From: Arabidopsis thaliana
Lineage: Eukaryota; Streptophyta; Magnoliopsida; Brassicales; Brassicaceae
Length of the DNA: 64,000 nt
Assembly: GCF_000001735.4 (NCBI RefSeq)
Contig: NC_003074.8
Coordinates: 18,421,261-18,485,260 of the forward strand
Direction of reading: 5' to 3'
The notes beneath the pieces were generated by a model that worked only from the letters and a program-made list of their open reading frames with translations, ran no database searches and was not told where the DNA came from. Positions 13,210 through 24,469 of the stretch are shown in pieces. The position numbers and the translations under genes were made by a program. The stretch's first letter is position 1. Every line of letters starts with the position of its first letter.

Positions 13210-14881
13210 TCATCGTTCATCAGGTACACGGTCGGTCCATGAAACCCGGAAAACCCAGTTGGAGACAGTTCTCTTCCTCAAACTCTTGATCCTATCATGA
13301 CTGCTTTTTGAAATCACTCTTCTACTATCTGTTGACTCTACGTACTCTTTGAGCCTCTTCATCGCCAAATCAAGCGTATCTTCACTCATGTTGGCGAAAC
13401 AAACCCTAAACCAACCCGGTTCAGTACAATGGCACGATGAACCAGGTGAAATATTCAGCTTGACGTCATATACAATCTTCTTCCATAGCTCAAGTTCTGC
13501 TTCGAATGTGTTTGTGTCCAAAAGATGTCTCATGTCAACCCAACAGAACAAACCAGCGTTGCTTTTAAGACAAGTAATCCCTGCAGCTTCTAGACCGGAC
13601 ACGAGTTTCTTCTGACGAATCTTGAGTCTTTTCTGGTTTTCGTCGAGGTATGTACTTGTGAACTTCTTGTCTGAAAGCAATGCAGAGAGAAGGTACTGTG
13701 TTTGAGAAGACACGAGACCGAAACTTGACATTTTTGTTGCAGCGGAAACAACCATTTCGTCGTTGGAGTAAATTGCTCCTACGCGAAAACCTGGTAAACC
13801 GAGATCTTTGGAAAGACTATAAACAATATGAACTCGTTTGGAGACTTCGCTGTTCTCGAGGTTCTTGTCTTTTAAGACATCCATGACACTTACAAACTGT
13901 TCAAACCCAAAAACGGTACCTGAATAGATCTCGTCGCTTATGAGATGAATGTTTTTGGAAGTAATGAAGTCAACGAGAAGGTTAAGTTCTCTTCTGGTCA
14001 ACATTGTGCCAAGAGGGTTAGACGGGTTGGTAACAAGAACTCCTTTGACCTTAAGATCAAGCTTTTGAGCTTGTTGATAAGCTTGTTGAAGAGCTGACTC
14101 TGTTATTTGGAACCCATTAGAGCTTGAGCAATGAATAGGTACGATCTCTGCTCCCGTTCTCCATTTCAAGTCTCTATCGAATCTGTATGCATAAGCGAAT
14201 CAAATACTATCAGCTCAGGTTTCTTGTGAGGCAAGTAATTAAATAAAAAAACCTAAAAAATTACCCTGGATAGTAAGGAGTTGGTAAAAGGAAAGCGTCC
14301 CCGGGTTCGGCGAGACAAAACATGAGAGTTTCGTTGGCAGATGTTGAACCAGCAGCTAGGACAATCTTGCTTGGATCAAATGTTACTCTATTTCCTCTGA
14401 TTTCCTCCATAAACTCTGCCAAAGCCTATAGATAAATAAACCCTATTAAGTTAGTTACTCGCTTCTTGATCGAGTTACTTATGAAGGTGAAAAAAAATTA
14501 ATTACTTACTTTCTTGAATTCGGGTAGGCCATGATAGTCTTGAAAGAGAGCAAGCTCTTTGAAAATGGATTGGCCGTCCTTTTTTAGTCCGGCTGCGTCC
14601 GGATTCTTAGCTAACCATGTCTCTATGAGATCAAAACATAGCTGCATGCATATTAAAAACATCGTATTAAACACCCAAAAATATACAATAATTAAAGATT
14701 GGTCGATTGGTCGAAAACTCGTAGTTATAGTTACCTGATTTTCGGCAAGACCCATTTGAATAATCCCATTAGGGTTCTTGATTTCGTCGTAAGGGTTCTT
14801 CTCGTATTCTTCCCATCCCAAGAAGTAGGAAGAGTCTTGTCCATGAGCATTGCTTGTCACTTTTCTCGACAGTTGTTTCAT
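13210..14881 (-). CDS. ACS9: 1-aminocyclopropane-1-carboxylate synthase ACS9
   Basis: This PLP enzyme converts S-adenosylmethionine to ACC, the committed step of ethylene synthesis in the cytosol. Coding exons on the minus strand are 14881-14735, 14641-14510, 14425-14265 and 14182-13210, giving 470 residues. Hallmarks seen are GLAENQ near residue 48, [20 protein letters not shown], and the PLP lysine in [14 protein letters not shown] (about Lys272). The C-terminus [15 protein letters not shown] (456-470) is a type-2 ACS tail. It carries the R-V-S phospho-site (Ser461) and the region by which ETO1/EOL adaptors target the enzyme for degradation. The known dominant eto3 allele is, as I recall, V457D, and residue 457 is Val here, so the wild-type tail is present. 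I recognise it as AT3G49700, paralogue of ACS5. Confidence 0.95.
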
Positions 14882-16584
14882 TTTTTGATATAAAAATCAA
14901 AAAGAATGTTTGGTTTATTGAAAGATGACTAATGAAGAATGGGAGAACGGTAAATGAGAGAGATATGTTGAATTAGGTTTTAGTTAGTTGGTGAAGACTG
15001 AAGAGTGAGATGTGGAATGTGGTTGCTTGTGGGAGCTATATATATATATACTTCCGTTTTTTACTTGACGTCACGTAGCTAGTAATTTATTAGTAATCAT
15101 TTATCGTCAGTTAGTATATATTTTGCTAATCTTATACTACAAATCTAAAGAAAATCTCTCTTCCTATCTCTATATAAAGTTAAATTGAAAAAGACTCAAC
15201 AATTATTTCAAATTTTGAAGTATGTGTGAAATTGGGTTAATTAAAAACAGAAGTAGACTAAAACGTTATAAAATTTTAGAGGAAGTAGAATAATATTGTT
15301 TAACCCTCACTATATATATTATTACACAAACACATGAGAGATATAAAGAAAACGATAATAATGATAATTGGATAGGTGAAGTAGAATAGAGAAAAGAGAA
15401 AGCTTGACACATAGTTAAACAAAACAAAATTAGTTTTGTCCATAAAACGCGTTTTCGGTCACCGCCCATACATACATGACAATGAATTAGCGACCAAAAC
15501 AATACAAAATCTATTTTTAGATCGAATGTCATGATATTGTGTTGGGGATTTCACCAATTGTGTTTCGGGAGTTATCTGAGATGTTTATGATTATTACTGC
15601 GGTTATGCTTATAATACAAAACTAGTGGACATTAGAGATATTAAATCTGAAGAAAAAGTGGCCGCCAAATTGAAAATAAATAGTAAATTTTGATTGGGAG
15701 TTTTGGGAATTTGAATATCTCCGAAGCCAGTAAGACTAAGCTTAGAAAAAATTTTAAGATCCATTTCGGATTTGGACATTTAGATCCGAACTCGATAATT
15801 TCATGATCATGCCACTAGGGTTAATCAGACACAAGGTCCAAATTAAAAAAAAAAGTGTATTATTCACAATTTCTGGTTATGAATCTTTTGATTTAAAGAT
15901 GTTATTGTTTCTAATTTACAATTTTTTTTTGACGATTTTAATAAAAGCATACAAAATAAAGAATAGAAAGATTCTAAATTATTGTTAGATCTAGAGAGTT
16001 TTCTATAATCTTGTTGATTAGTTTTCCACAATCTTATAAAGTTTTCCAAATAATCTTTCTATTTTAATGATATTTTTGATGACTTTATTTTGTAAAGGAA
16101 AATATCAAAAGTTATAAACTAATAACATAATAATTTAATTCATTAATAATCATAAATTCTTTTATTTTAATTGAATAACACAAAAATTTTATTGACTTTC
16201 TAAAAGTATGAATCAAATAACTGCATGAAAATTTTAGATCGCATTTTACAAATTTTAAACTAATACACTAGATTTTAATAAACTTTTAAAAAATTTTAAC
16301 TGAATAACAACAGATTCTATATAACATTTAAATCACAAAAACTCTATTTAATTCGCACACAAATAACATCCCACTGTATATATCATCACGTGCTTGCCCA
16401 AAAAAATTAAAAAATAAACGAGCCCATAATAAATGGGCCTTGAACAGATTCTAAGCCCAAGTCAATTAACGAAAAATAAGAGACGAAACGAAAACTTATG
16501 ACTTTGTTTACCAGTCTTCTTCTGAAAACAGAACTTGCAAATGCGAGAAACATACAATCTCTGAGGTTCACTTGTCACTATTAG
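14882..16584. other. Divergent intergenic region between ACS9 and a PPR gene
   Basis: It holds the ACS9 promoter at the left and the PPR promoter at the right. A TATA-like run (TATATATATATA) is at about 15038-15050, around 160 bp upstream of the ACS9 ATG. The middle is AT-rich with short frames (15266-15532, 15803-15988) that lack any recognisable domain. Confidence 0.6.
16396..16459 (+). promoter_or_regulatory. Cluster of GCCCA (site II-like) elements before the PPR gene
   Basis: Four GCCCA or TGGGC cores occur at about 16396, 16422, 16434 and 16454, 125-190 bp before the start codon. Site II elements (TGGGCY) are known in Arabidopsis promoters of organelle-biogenesis genes as TCP-factor targets, which fits a PPR gene. 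Binding is inferred only from the motif. Confidence 0.5.
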
Positions 16585-18750
16585 ATGAATCAGACGCCAT
16601 GGAAGTTCAAAACTTTTCGAGACCTTCTACTGAAATCTGTAGCGGAGAGAGATCTCTTCACTGGGAAATCACTTCACGCGCTCTACGTGAAATCCATTGT
16701 AGCTTCGTCCACTTATCTCTCAAATCACTTCGTGAATCTCTACTCCAAATGTGGTCGCCTTTCCTACGCACGAGCCGCGTTCTACTCCACGGAAGAACCC
16801 AATGTCTTCTCTTACAATGTAATTGTCAAAGCTTACGCGAAAGATTCGAAAATCCATATTGCACGCCAGTTGTTCGACGAAATTCCCCAACCAGACACTG
16901 TCTCTTACAATACTCTTATCTCGGGGTACGCTGATGCTAGAGAAACTTTTGCCGCAATGGTTCTGTTTAAGAGAATGAGAAAATTGGGATTTGAGGTTGA
17001 TGGGTTTACGTTATCAGGGTTGATAGCAGCTTGTTGTGACCGTGTTGATTTGATAAAGCAGCTTCACTGTTTCTCTGTCTCGGGAGGGTTTGATTCGTAC
17101 TCGTCTGTGAATAACGCGTTTGTTACGTATTATAGTAAAGGCGGGCTTTTGAGAGAGGCGGTATCGGTGTTTTATGGGATGGATGAATTAAGAGATGAAG
17201 TTTCGTGGAATTCGATGATTGTGGCTTATGGGCAGCACAAGGAAGGAGCAAAGGCATTAGCTTTGTATAAAGAAATGATCTTTAAAGGATTCAAGATTGA
17301 TATGTTTACATTGGCAAGTGTTTTAAATGCTCTCACTAGCTTGGATCATTTGATCGGTGGCCGTCAGTTCCACGGTAAGCTGATCAAGGCTGGATTTCAC
17401 CAGAACTCACATGTGGGAAGTGGTTTGATTGATTTTTACTCAAAATGCGGGGGTTGTGATGGTATGTATGATAGTGAGAAGGTATTTCAAGAGATTCTAT
17501 CGCCGGATTTGGTTGTTTGGAATACGATGATTTCTGGATATTCAATGAACGAGGAACTCTCTGAAGAAGCTGTGAAGAGTTTTAGACAGATGCAACGTAT
17601 TGGACATAGACCTGATGATTGCAGTTTTGTCTGTGTCACAAGCGCTTGCTCGAATCTCTCCTCTCCTTCTCAGTGCAAGCAGATTCATGGCTTGGCGATC
17701 AAATCTCACATCCCTTCGAATAGAATCTCTGTGAACAACGCGTTGATTTCGTTGTATTACAAAAGCGGAAACCTGCAAGACGCAAGGTGGGTATTTGATA
17801 GAATGCCGGAACTTAATGCGGTATCTTTCAATTGTATGATCAAAGGTTATGCGCAGCACGGGCATGGAACAGAAGCTTTGCTTTTATACCAACGGATGCT
17901 GGACTCGGGTATTGCGCCTAACAAGATAACCTTTGTAGCCGTTCTTTCTGCTTGTGCGCACTGTGGTAAGGTCGACGAGGGTCAGGAGTACTTCAACACC
18001 ATGAAGGAGACGTTCAAGATCGAACCAGAGGCTGAGCACTATTCTTGTATGATTGATCTTTTAGGCCGAGCAGGGAAGCTAGAAGAGGCAGAGAGATTCA
18101 TAGATGCAATGCCTTATAAGCCAGGCTCTGTTGCTTGGGCTGCTTTGCTCGGGGCTTGTAGGAAACACAAAAACATGGCTCTTGCAGAGAGAGCAGCTAA
18201 TGAGCTTATGGTGATGCAACCATTAGCTGCCACGCCATATGTGATGCTAGCAAACATGTATGCAGATGCCAGGAAATGGGAAGAGATGGCCTCGGTGAGG
18301 AAATCAATGAGGGGGAAAAGGATAAGGAAGAAACCGGGATGTAGTTGGATCGAAGTGAAGAAGAAAAAGCATGTATTCGTCGCAGAAGATTGGTCTCATC
18401 CGATGATACGAGAAGTGAATGAATATCTAGAGGAGATGATGAAGAAGATGAAGAAAGTTGGGTATGTGATGGATAAGAAATGGGCAATGGTAAAAGAGGA
18501 TGAAGCAGGCGAAGGGGACGAAGAAATGCGGTTAGGACATCACAGCGAGAAGCTAGCGGTGGCTTTTGGGTTGATGTCGACTAGAGATGGAGAAGAATTA
18601 GTTGTAGTTAAGAATTTGAGGATATGTGGGGATTGTCACAATGCTATCAAGTTTATGTCTGCGGTTGCAGGTAGAGAGATCATTGTAAGAGATAACCTTC
18701 GGTTTCATTGCTTCAAAGATGGCAAGTGTTCATGTGGGGATTATTGGTGA
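16585..18750 (+). CDS. DYW-class pentatricopeptide repeat protein
   Basis: An intronless gene of 721 residues. PLS-type PPR repeats run from about residue 40 to 530, with repeated signatures such as SWNSMI, YSKCG and ACSHCG-like helices. They are followed by an E domain ([14 protein letters not shown], then [10 protein letters not shown] near 595) and a DYW deaminase-like domain. The latter has HHSEKLA, the zinc motif CGDCH and the terminal CSCGDYW, so it is complete. Proteins of this class bind specific organellar transcripts and edit C to U. The target RNA and whether it acts in mitochondria or plastids cannot be read from the sequence. It corresponds to AT3G49710. Its 3' end faces CGR2 with only 181 bp between the stop codons. 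Confidence 0.93.
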   Translation: MNQTPWKFKTFRDLLLKSVAERDLFTGKSLHALYVKSIVASSTYLSNHFVNLYSKCGRLSYARAAFYSTEEPNVFSYNVIVKAYAKDSKIHIARQLFDEIPQPDTVSYNTLISGYADARETFAAMVLFKRMRKLGFEVDGFTLSGLIAACCDRVDLIKQLHCFSVSGGFDSYSSVNNAFVTYYSKGGLLREAVSVFYGMDELRDEVSWNSMIVAYGQHKEGAKALALYKEMIFKGFKIDMFTLASVLNALTSLDHLIGGRQFHGKLIKAGFHQNSHVGSGLIDFYSKCGGCDGMYDSEKVFQEILSPDLVVWNTMISGYSMNEELSEEAVKSFRQMQRIGHRPDDCSFVCVTSACSNLSSPSQCKQIHGLAIKSHIPSNRISVNNALISLYYKSGNLQDARWVFDRMPELNAVSFNCMIKGYAQHGHGTEALLLYQRMLDSGIAPNKITFVAVLSACAHCGKVDEGQEYFNTMKETFKIEPEAEHYSCMIDLLGRAGKLEEAERFIDAMPYKPGSVAWAALLGACRKHKNMALAERAANELMVMQPLAATPYVMLANMYADARKWEEMASVRKSMRGKRIRKKPGCSWIEVKKKKHVFVAEDWSHPMIREVNEYLEEMMKKMKKVGYVMDKKWAMVKEDEAGEGDEEMRLGHHSEKLAVAFGLMSTRDGEELVVVKNLRICGDCHNAIKFMSAVAGREIIVRDNLRFHCFKDGKCSCGDYW

Positions 18751-18931
18751 TAATAATTATGATTTAATTGAATAGGAAAAATTGTGTTGGCGGATACAAC
18801 ATTGAAGGATAAAAACTGACCTGTTACAAAATACAAGGAGAAATATCGATTACGCTATTTTTTTTTTTCGCGTGCGGCTCTACGTGTAAATATGCTTTGG
18901 TGTGGAACCAGTAGGCTTTGGTGGTGGCTGG

Positions 18932-20395
18932 TTAATGTAATGGCTTGAGGTGGAAGACTTGGCAGGCTGGTTTGTATAATCCTTTGGAAACAGCCTGTTC
19001 GAACTTCTTGCTTGGTGCATCGTTTTCTTCTAAGTTTGTCTGGACGAAAAAGCGGTTCCACCACGATGCGCTACGCATTTTAGCCTGCCAACAAAAATAA
19101 GAGTGCAAGTATTAAGTCTTGTACTTGTAGTCTCTATCTTGAAAAACTTTGTGAAAGATTGGTAACTGTCATTTAAGCATGTGTTTAACTCTACAGTCTA
19201 CACAGTGTTTTAATCATAAAGAGATGCTAATGACTAACTACATAAACTAAGCTAATGCCATTAAACACTAACGATGAAAGGTGGATTCATATTTAATCAT
19301 CAGGATTCAGGAGAACAGGGTATATAGTAAACTTACGGGTCGGCCGAATTTAGAGAGTTCAGCAACTTTAGCTCTCTGCTGACCAGGGAGACCTAGAGCA
19401 GTTGAAGTTCAAGAATTAGAAACCAAAACTTGAAAGACATTTATTAGCAACCCTTTTTCTCAAGTTTTATGATAGTTTACCTGCAAAAAGAACCACACCG
19501 TCTGAAGCCACCCTTGCGAGTTCAGGAACGGTCTTGTTCAGGTACTTGGGTGAGAGATAATCCAGAGCATCTGACACAATCACAAGAGAGAAGGATTTTG
19601 CCCGGTAGGGCAGAGGAAACTTGATATCAGCAACACGTACAAGACCTTTGCTCACAAAACTCTTGCAGTGAGAATCTGCATCCTCAATATCATATGGTTC
19701 AACACCCCATGCTTCAGTCTCTTCTTCTTTCAATAGACTGGAAACCACTGAGCATGTGTCAGGGCCCACATGCAAGACTTTGCGCATGCCATCTCCATAA
19801 GCCTTCTTAAGTACAGGAATGGCTCTTTGGACTTCTGCTGTGCAAGAATAGTCACCTGAGAATTCATAACAAATTGGACAAAAAAAATATCAAACCCGAG
19901 TGTCAAGCATTTGAATGGATTAAACTGCTGATAAATTGATCGATGCGGATAAAGGTATTAACTTAAGCACATGTACTGAACAATGAGAAACAAGGATTAC
20001 CTGTAACTTTGCTAACTTCTTTGATACTTTTAAATATACCTGTGTTCGAGAAAAAATGAAAGCGATGAGAAAAATCTCTAGTAGAGCTATACATAATGCA
20101 AAAAGAGCTATCATATACATTACCTGGACCACTGTAAGCATAACCAATGAGAAGACAAGCCCCCTAGAAATTATAAACATACAAAACAACAATAGATTTC
20201 AATTAGAACCATACCATTCATCTCCCAGGAATCGAATCAGTCAAGGAAGACAATGAAATACACAAACCATACCACAAGAACAAGGCAAATAGATAGTAGT
20301 GGAGAAGATCGAGACTTTGAGTGTAAAGCTCCTGCAAAAGGGAAGCTTCCACCATCGCCAACACGTCTTGTTGAACCTACTTGCCGTCTCGCCAT
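18932..20395 (-). CDS. CGR2: CGR2, Golgi homogalacturonan methyltransferase-like protein
   Basis: Coding exons on the minus strand are 20395-20273, 20163-20124, 20039-20001, 19855-19481, 19392-19337 and 19084-18932, giving 261 residues. A basic N-terminus is followed by one hydrophobic anchor (about residues 34-52, LLSICLVLVGACLLIGYAY), as in type II Golgi proteins. The lumenal part has a methyltransferase-like core (KVLHVGPDTCSVV, GVEPYDIED, LVIVSDALDYLSP). The family member I recognise (AT3G49720) methylesterifies pectin together with its paralogue CGR3. A leader intron is likely at about 20398-20807: a donor GTAGAT at 20807 and an acceptor ending two bases before the ATG fit well. The 3' end converges on the PPR gene. 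Confidence 0.93.
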
Positions 20396-21017
20396 AACTA
20401 AAATCCCAGCAAGCTCAAGCTATTAGATCTACACATCAAACACTAAATTGGATTAATTTGTATCCTTTTTTAGAATTAACATTCATAGAACAACACTAAG
20501 CAAAATGAACAAATCAACGTGGAATAAAACACCATTCTCAAGCAAACCAAACACAGAAATCGACAAAACTAAGCTAATTAATTCTCCAATTCACAGATCC
20601 AACATAACCATCGACGAAACAAACACATAACCTTAAAATCTATTAGATCCCACAACAAATTAGCTGCGTTTCGTTCTACATTAACAATGAATTTCACCAG
20701 AAACAAATCCAATTACAGATTGATCCATGAAACAGCTCGCAGAACGGTAGACGAAGGAAACCCAAATCGAGAAGAGGAAGAAGAAGAAGGAAGAAATCGA
20801 AATCTACCTTGGATCAATGAAATAATGAGGGTTTGGATCTAAGATCTGAGATCCGAGAAAATGAGCACTTTATCAATAAACACACCTCACACTTGAATTT
20901 ACTAAAGGAAGAAGAAGCTTCGAAGTGTTAATATCACTGCTTCAATATCGCTATCTACTTATTTATACCTGCCTCTACAAAGCGCGTATGGCTACGAGTC
21001 TATGACGCGCTGTTACG

Positions 21018-21033
21018 AAAACGACAGCGTTTT
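21018..21033. promoter_or_regulatory. Near-palindromic AAAACGACAGCGTTTT motif
   Basis: It lies between the 3' end of the HflX gene and the presumed CGR2 start site. It resembles motifs at 26404, 29001, 52509 and about 52616 of the window. The shared core is AAACG followed by CG or CGTT. Function is inferred from recurrence near gene starts. Confidence 0.4.
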
Positions 21034-21187
21034 AAGTCCATTTATTAATCAGAATACCAACAAACTTCTTGCCGTTTTTTACACACGTACAAGTTTCAAA
21101 ACGACACGCACTTCTCTGATTCCGTGGTACAAAAAAAGGAACATAGAAGCAGAAGACAAAACCATTGTTTCGTTTCTTCTTATATTC

Positions 21188-24137
21188 TCAACGTTGATCT
21201 AACGGGATTAATCTCTCCTCTTCATCATCGTTACGAGGTGGCCTCCATTTACGCTTATGAAGCTCACTCCTTTCGACTATAGTCGGAGACTTGAGCTTCT
21301 TCTCTTTCATTTTGTCATCAATAAGATACAGCAACTCCTTCAAACCAACTCCGGTTAATGCAGAAACTCTAACATCTGGTCCTTTCTTATTTGCAGCATC
21401 TACTTTAGCAACTTCCGGAACTTTCCAGAACTCAGGGTCGTCAGCATTTTCATCTTCAGACAATAGCCACCCATCAGCGTCGTCACCGTCTCCGTTTTGG
21501 ATTTGGTCTTCATCTACTGTTGCTTCAGATGCATCAACAGTTTCTTCAGCTTTTAAATCAGCTTCGTCTTCGTCTTCTTCTCCTACTCCTTCGCCATCAT
21601 CTAGATATTTCTCTTCCTCCACTTCGTCTTCTTCATAATCAATCTACAACAAAATTCCCAGTGTGAAAAAAGGTGGTTGCTTCTTCTACTTGTATAGATG
21701 GTTTATATATCAATCCTACCTTATTCCAGACTTCAATCATATTTTGAAGCTTCTCTTCAGGTACTCCAATTTGATTTAGGACATGAAGCACTGTTGAACG
21801 ATGCTCCTCGATATTTGGAGCTGTTGAATCAACTACATGCTGCAGGGGTTTAATCATATCAACGCCAAGTCTTTCTGCAGTTTTCTCTTCTAAATGTAAC
21901 TATGGAATATTATTTTATTTATTTATTTAGCTCTTACCAGAAGTAGATCAGCTTCAACAACTTCTTCCAGAGTCGATTGAAAAGCTTTCACCAGCTGCAA
22001 AAAGGCATGAGCCAAGAAAAGAAAAGTAAGTGAAATATCACTTGATAAAGGATAAGTGGAATTAAAGTAGGTATACATTACCTGTATAGGCAGATCTGAT
22101 ATGAATCCGACAGTGTCACTAAGAAGCACAAAGTTTCTGAAAAGAAATTGACTCTTGCGATTCAGTACAAGTTCATGTGTACCAGAAAGTTATAAACATG
22201 ATTCTCAACGTACAAATTAACTTACCCAGAAGGAAGATGGGCACTCTTGAGTGTAGGATCTAATGTGGCAAACAATCTGCAGAGGCCAGACCAACCATTC
22301 AAAAGTTATGACTTCAGTTTCAAATTTAACAGTTTTAAGATAGTTATGAAACCATTGAATTATACCGCTCATTGCAGTAGAGAGCAGTCTTTGTTAGTGC
22401 ACTTATCAGAGTCGATTTTCCCTAACAAAAGCAGATAATTGATACTCAGAAAGTAGACTAAAACACTTGGTTTCTAGCTGAAACTTCTTCGGAGCAAAAT
22501 TCAAACACTTACAGCATTTGTGTAACCAACAACAGCAATGGTTCCTGAACTCTCACCCTCTAACCCCACTCTTTTCTTACGTCCAGCACGCTGCAATAGC
22601 CGTGTTCGCTGGGCTTCTTTAATTTGGGATAACAAGCGAATCCTCCGGTCTGATATTCTGGTACATCAAGATTTTGTTTAACGCATAGATTTAATATTAG
22701 AAAAGAGAGCCATGCACTAAGTCTTTCGGTTAACCAACAATTAGACAAGACCTTCGGCGTTGAAGCTGAAGCTCAGTTTCTCCTGCACCACCTACAAAAC
22801 CGCCACCGGTTCCCTTGCTTCCTGCTCTCCTGCACAACAATTTAACAACAGTTTCATCATTGTCTCAAAAATCAAAAGAGTAAAGAGAATACACAAAGTA
22901 GTATAGATTAATCACTCACCCTCGGGCACTGACAACTTCAGCTTCTCCAAACTGCCCAAAAGTATGGCGTCCATCAGTACCACGCACTCGAACCAGTCTG
23001 CTCTTATTGTACATCAAAGCAGCTAACTCAGCCTGTGAATGGATGAACCAATCAGCTATTAATAAACCTTTCCTAGTATGTAAAAGGACAAATCTGTATT
23101 GTCACAGTACCTGTAGTTTTGCTTCCTTTGTATGCGCATGAGCATTAAATATTTCGATTATAAGACCCACACGGTCTAAGACAGGTTTTGCCCATATTCG
23201 CTGAAGAGTCATATCACATGCGAAGATACAACATTAGCTTGAACAGAAGAGAAACAAAAACTGCACAAACTTTTGGTTTTCGTGGCGTTACCTCTAAATT
23301 CCGTTGTTGGATAGCGGTCAAAATGGCGTTTACGAAAACAGCATCAACTTCTTCCTGAGCATCAAGAGATTGTTAACAGCATGATCCAACTTTTCATTAC
23401 AAGCAGCACAAAAAAAAAAAACAAAAAAAAAGAGATTGATAATGGTGAAATTTTTAGCTGCTTGCCTTGGAATCTTCAGCATTGAGATGGCATTTGATGT
23501 TGTCTACAGTCCCAGATCCAAAATAGGTATCTAAGAAAATCGAAACACAATTTAAACCAGTCTCTCAGGAATATCGTCGAACATATGGAAGGCATGATTC
23601 ATAAAAAAACATCTAACACGAACCTACGCGAGGTTTAGACGATCTACGGACAGGGTTTTGAACAACAACATGAGAAGGCAATTCCTTGTCAAAGAAATCA
23701 GATTCAAAGTACCCATATCGTTGCTCTTCAAGCGAATTCGCGAGACAAAGCGCTTCGTTCAGCTTCGCTTGTAGATACTTTGGCGGTGCTAAACGAGGCT
23801 GTACAAGGAAGAGCTTAGGTGCGCTTGAAGGATCTTTAGGGTTTAACAAAACTGAATCTTTTGGAGTCGACTCTTCTTCTATTTCGCTTGTCTTAGGCGT
23901 ATGCCGCTTCGAAGAAAATGGAGACGATGATGGCGTTTTTGACCTAAGACGGTCTCGAGCAAGAAAAGATGATGGCGTTTCCGACCTAAGACGGTTCCGA
24001 GCAAGAGACACTGTCCTCAACATTGAGATACGATTGAAACGACGATTACAAAAATGGGGGTTGTTATACAAGAAACTTGCTTGATTATCAAGGTTTATGT
24101 GATTCAGCCAAATTCCAAAACTTGTTGTTACGCTCAT
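21188..24137 (-). CDS. HflX-type GTPase, organelle-targeted
   Basis: A TRAFAC-class GTPase of the HflX family. In bacteria these bind and rescue or split ribosomes, and a similar organellar ribosome role is inferred. Thirteen coding exons on the minus strand: 24137-23624, 23530-23466, 23354-23292, 23200-23111, 23032-22920, 22829-22752, 22657-22513, 22421-22366, 22276-22226, 22136-22082, 21994-21938, 21839-21720 and 21643-21188, giving 620 residues. A later in-frame ATG at 24023 would give 582. The HflX domain has GGGFVGGAGETELQ and a coiled linker. G1 is GYTNAGKSTL, G3 is DTVGFISDLP and G4 is NKID. G5 is VSALTGVGL. About 90 acidic residues, rich in Glu and Asp, are inserted between G4 and G5. 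The N-terminus is Arg/Ser-rich like a transit peptide and contains a 42-bp tandem repeat. Intron 2 starts with GC, not GT. It corresponds to AT3G49725. Confidence 0.88.
23926..24009 (-). repeat. 42-bp tandem repeat in the presequence of the HflX gene
   Basis: Two near-identical 42-bp units (23926-23967 and 23968-24009) encode 14-residue repeats ARNRLRSETPSSFL and ARDRLRSKTPSSSP. The period keeps the frame, so the presequence is lengthened by 14 residues without disruption. Confidence 0.85.
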
Positions 24138-24469
24138 CCACAAATATCAAATATGATCGTCACCGGAACAAAGCTTCTCGTTCGTCACCGGAGCAGTGAC
24201 TTTGTTTGTGTGAAGACTCGATTCCATTTATATTTAGCCTTGGATCGGTTTATTTGTCGGTTTTGAGACTATAATCGAATTAAACCGGATATGTTTCGGT
24301 TTACTCATTCGGTTACACAAAATTGGCAGTGATTCAGTAATAATCTCGGTTTAATTCGGTTGAGTATAAATTCCTAACAACGGTGCCGAACTAATGTGAT
24401 GAAACAAAGCAAAAACATGAAACACTGTTTAATTCAGCTACAAATCTAAACATGCTTCTTTTGGAAATG

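Noticed and set aside
21291-21638. 115-codon plus frame, Ser-rich
   Set aside because: It is the mirror of the Glu/Asp-rich HflX coding exon on the opposite strand.
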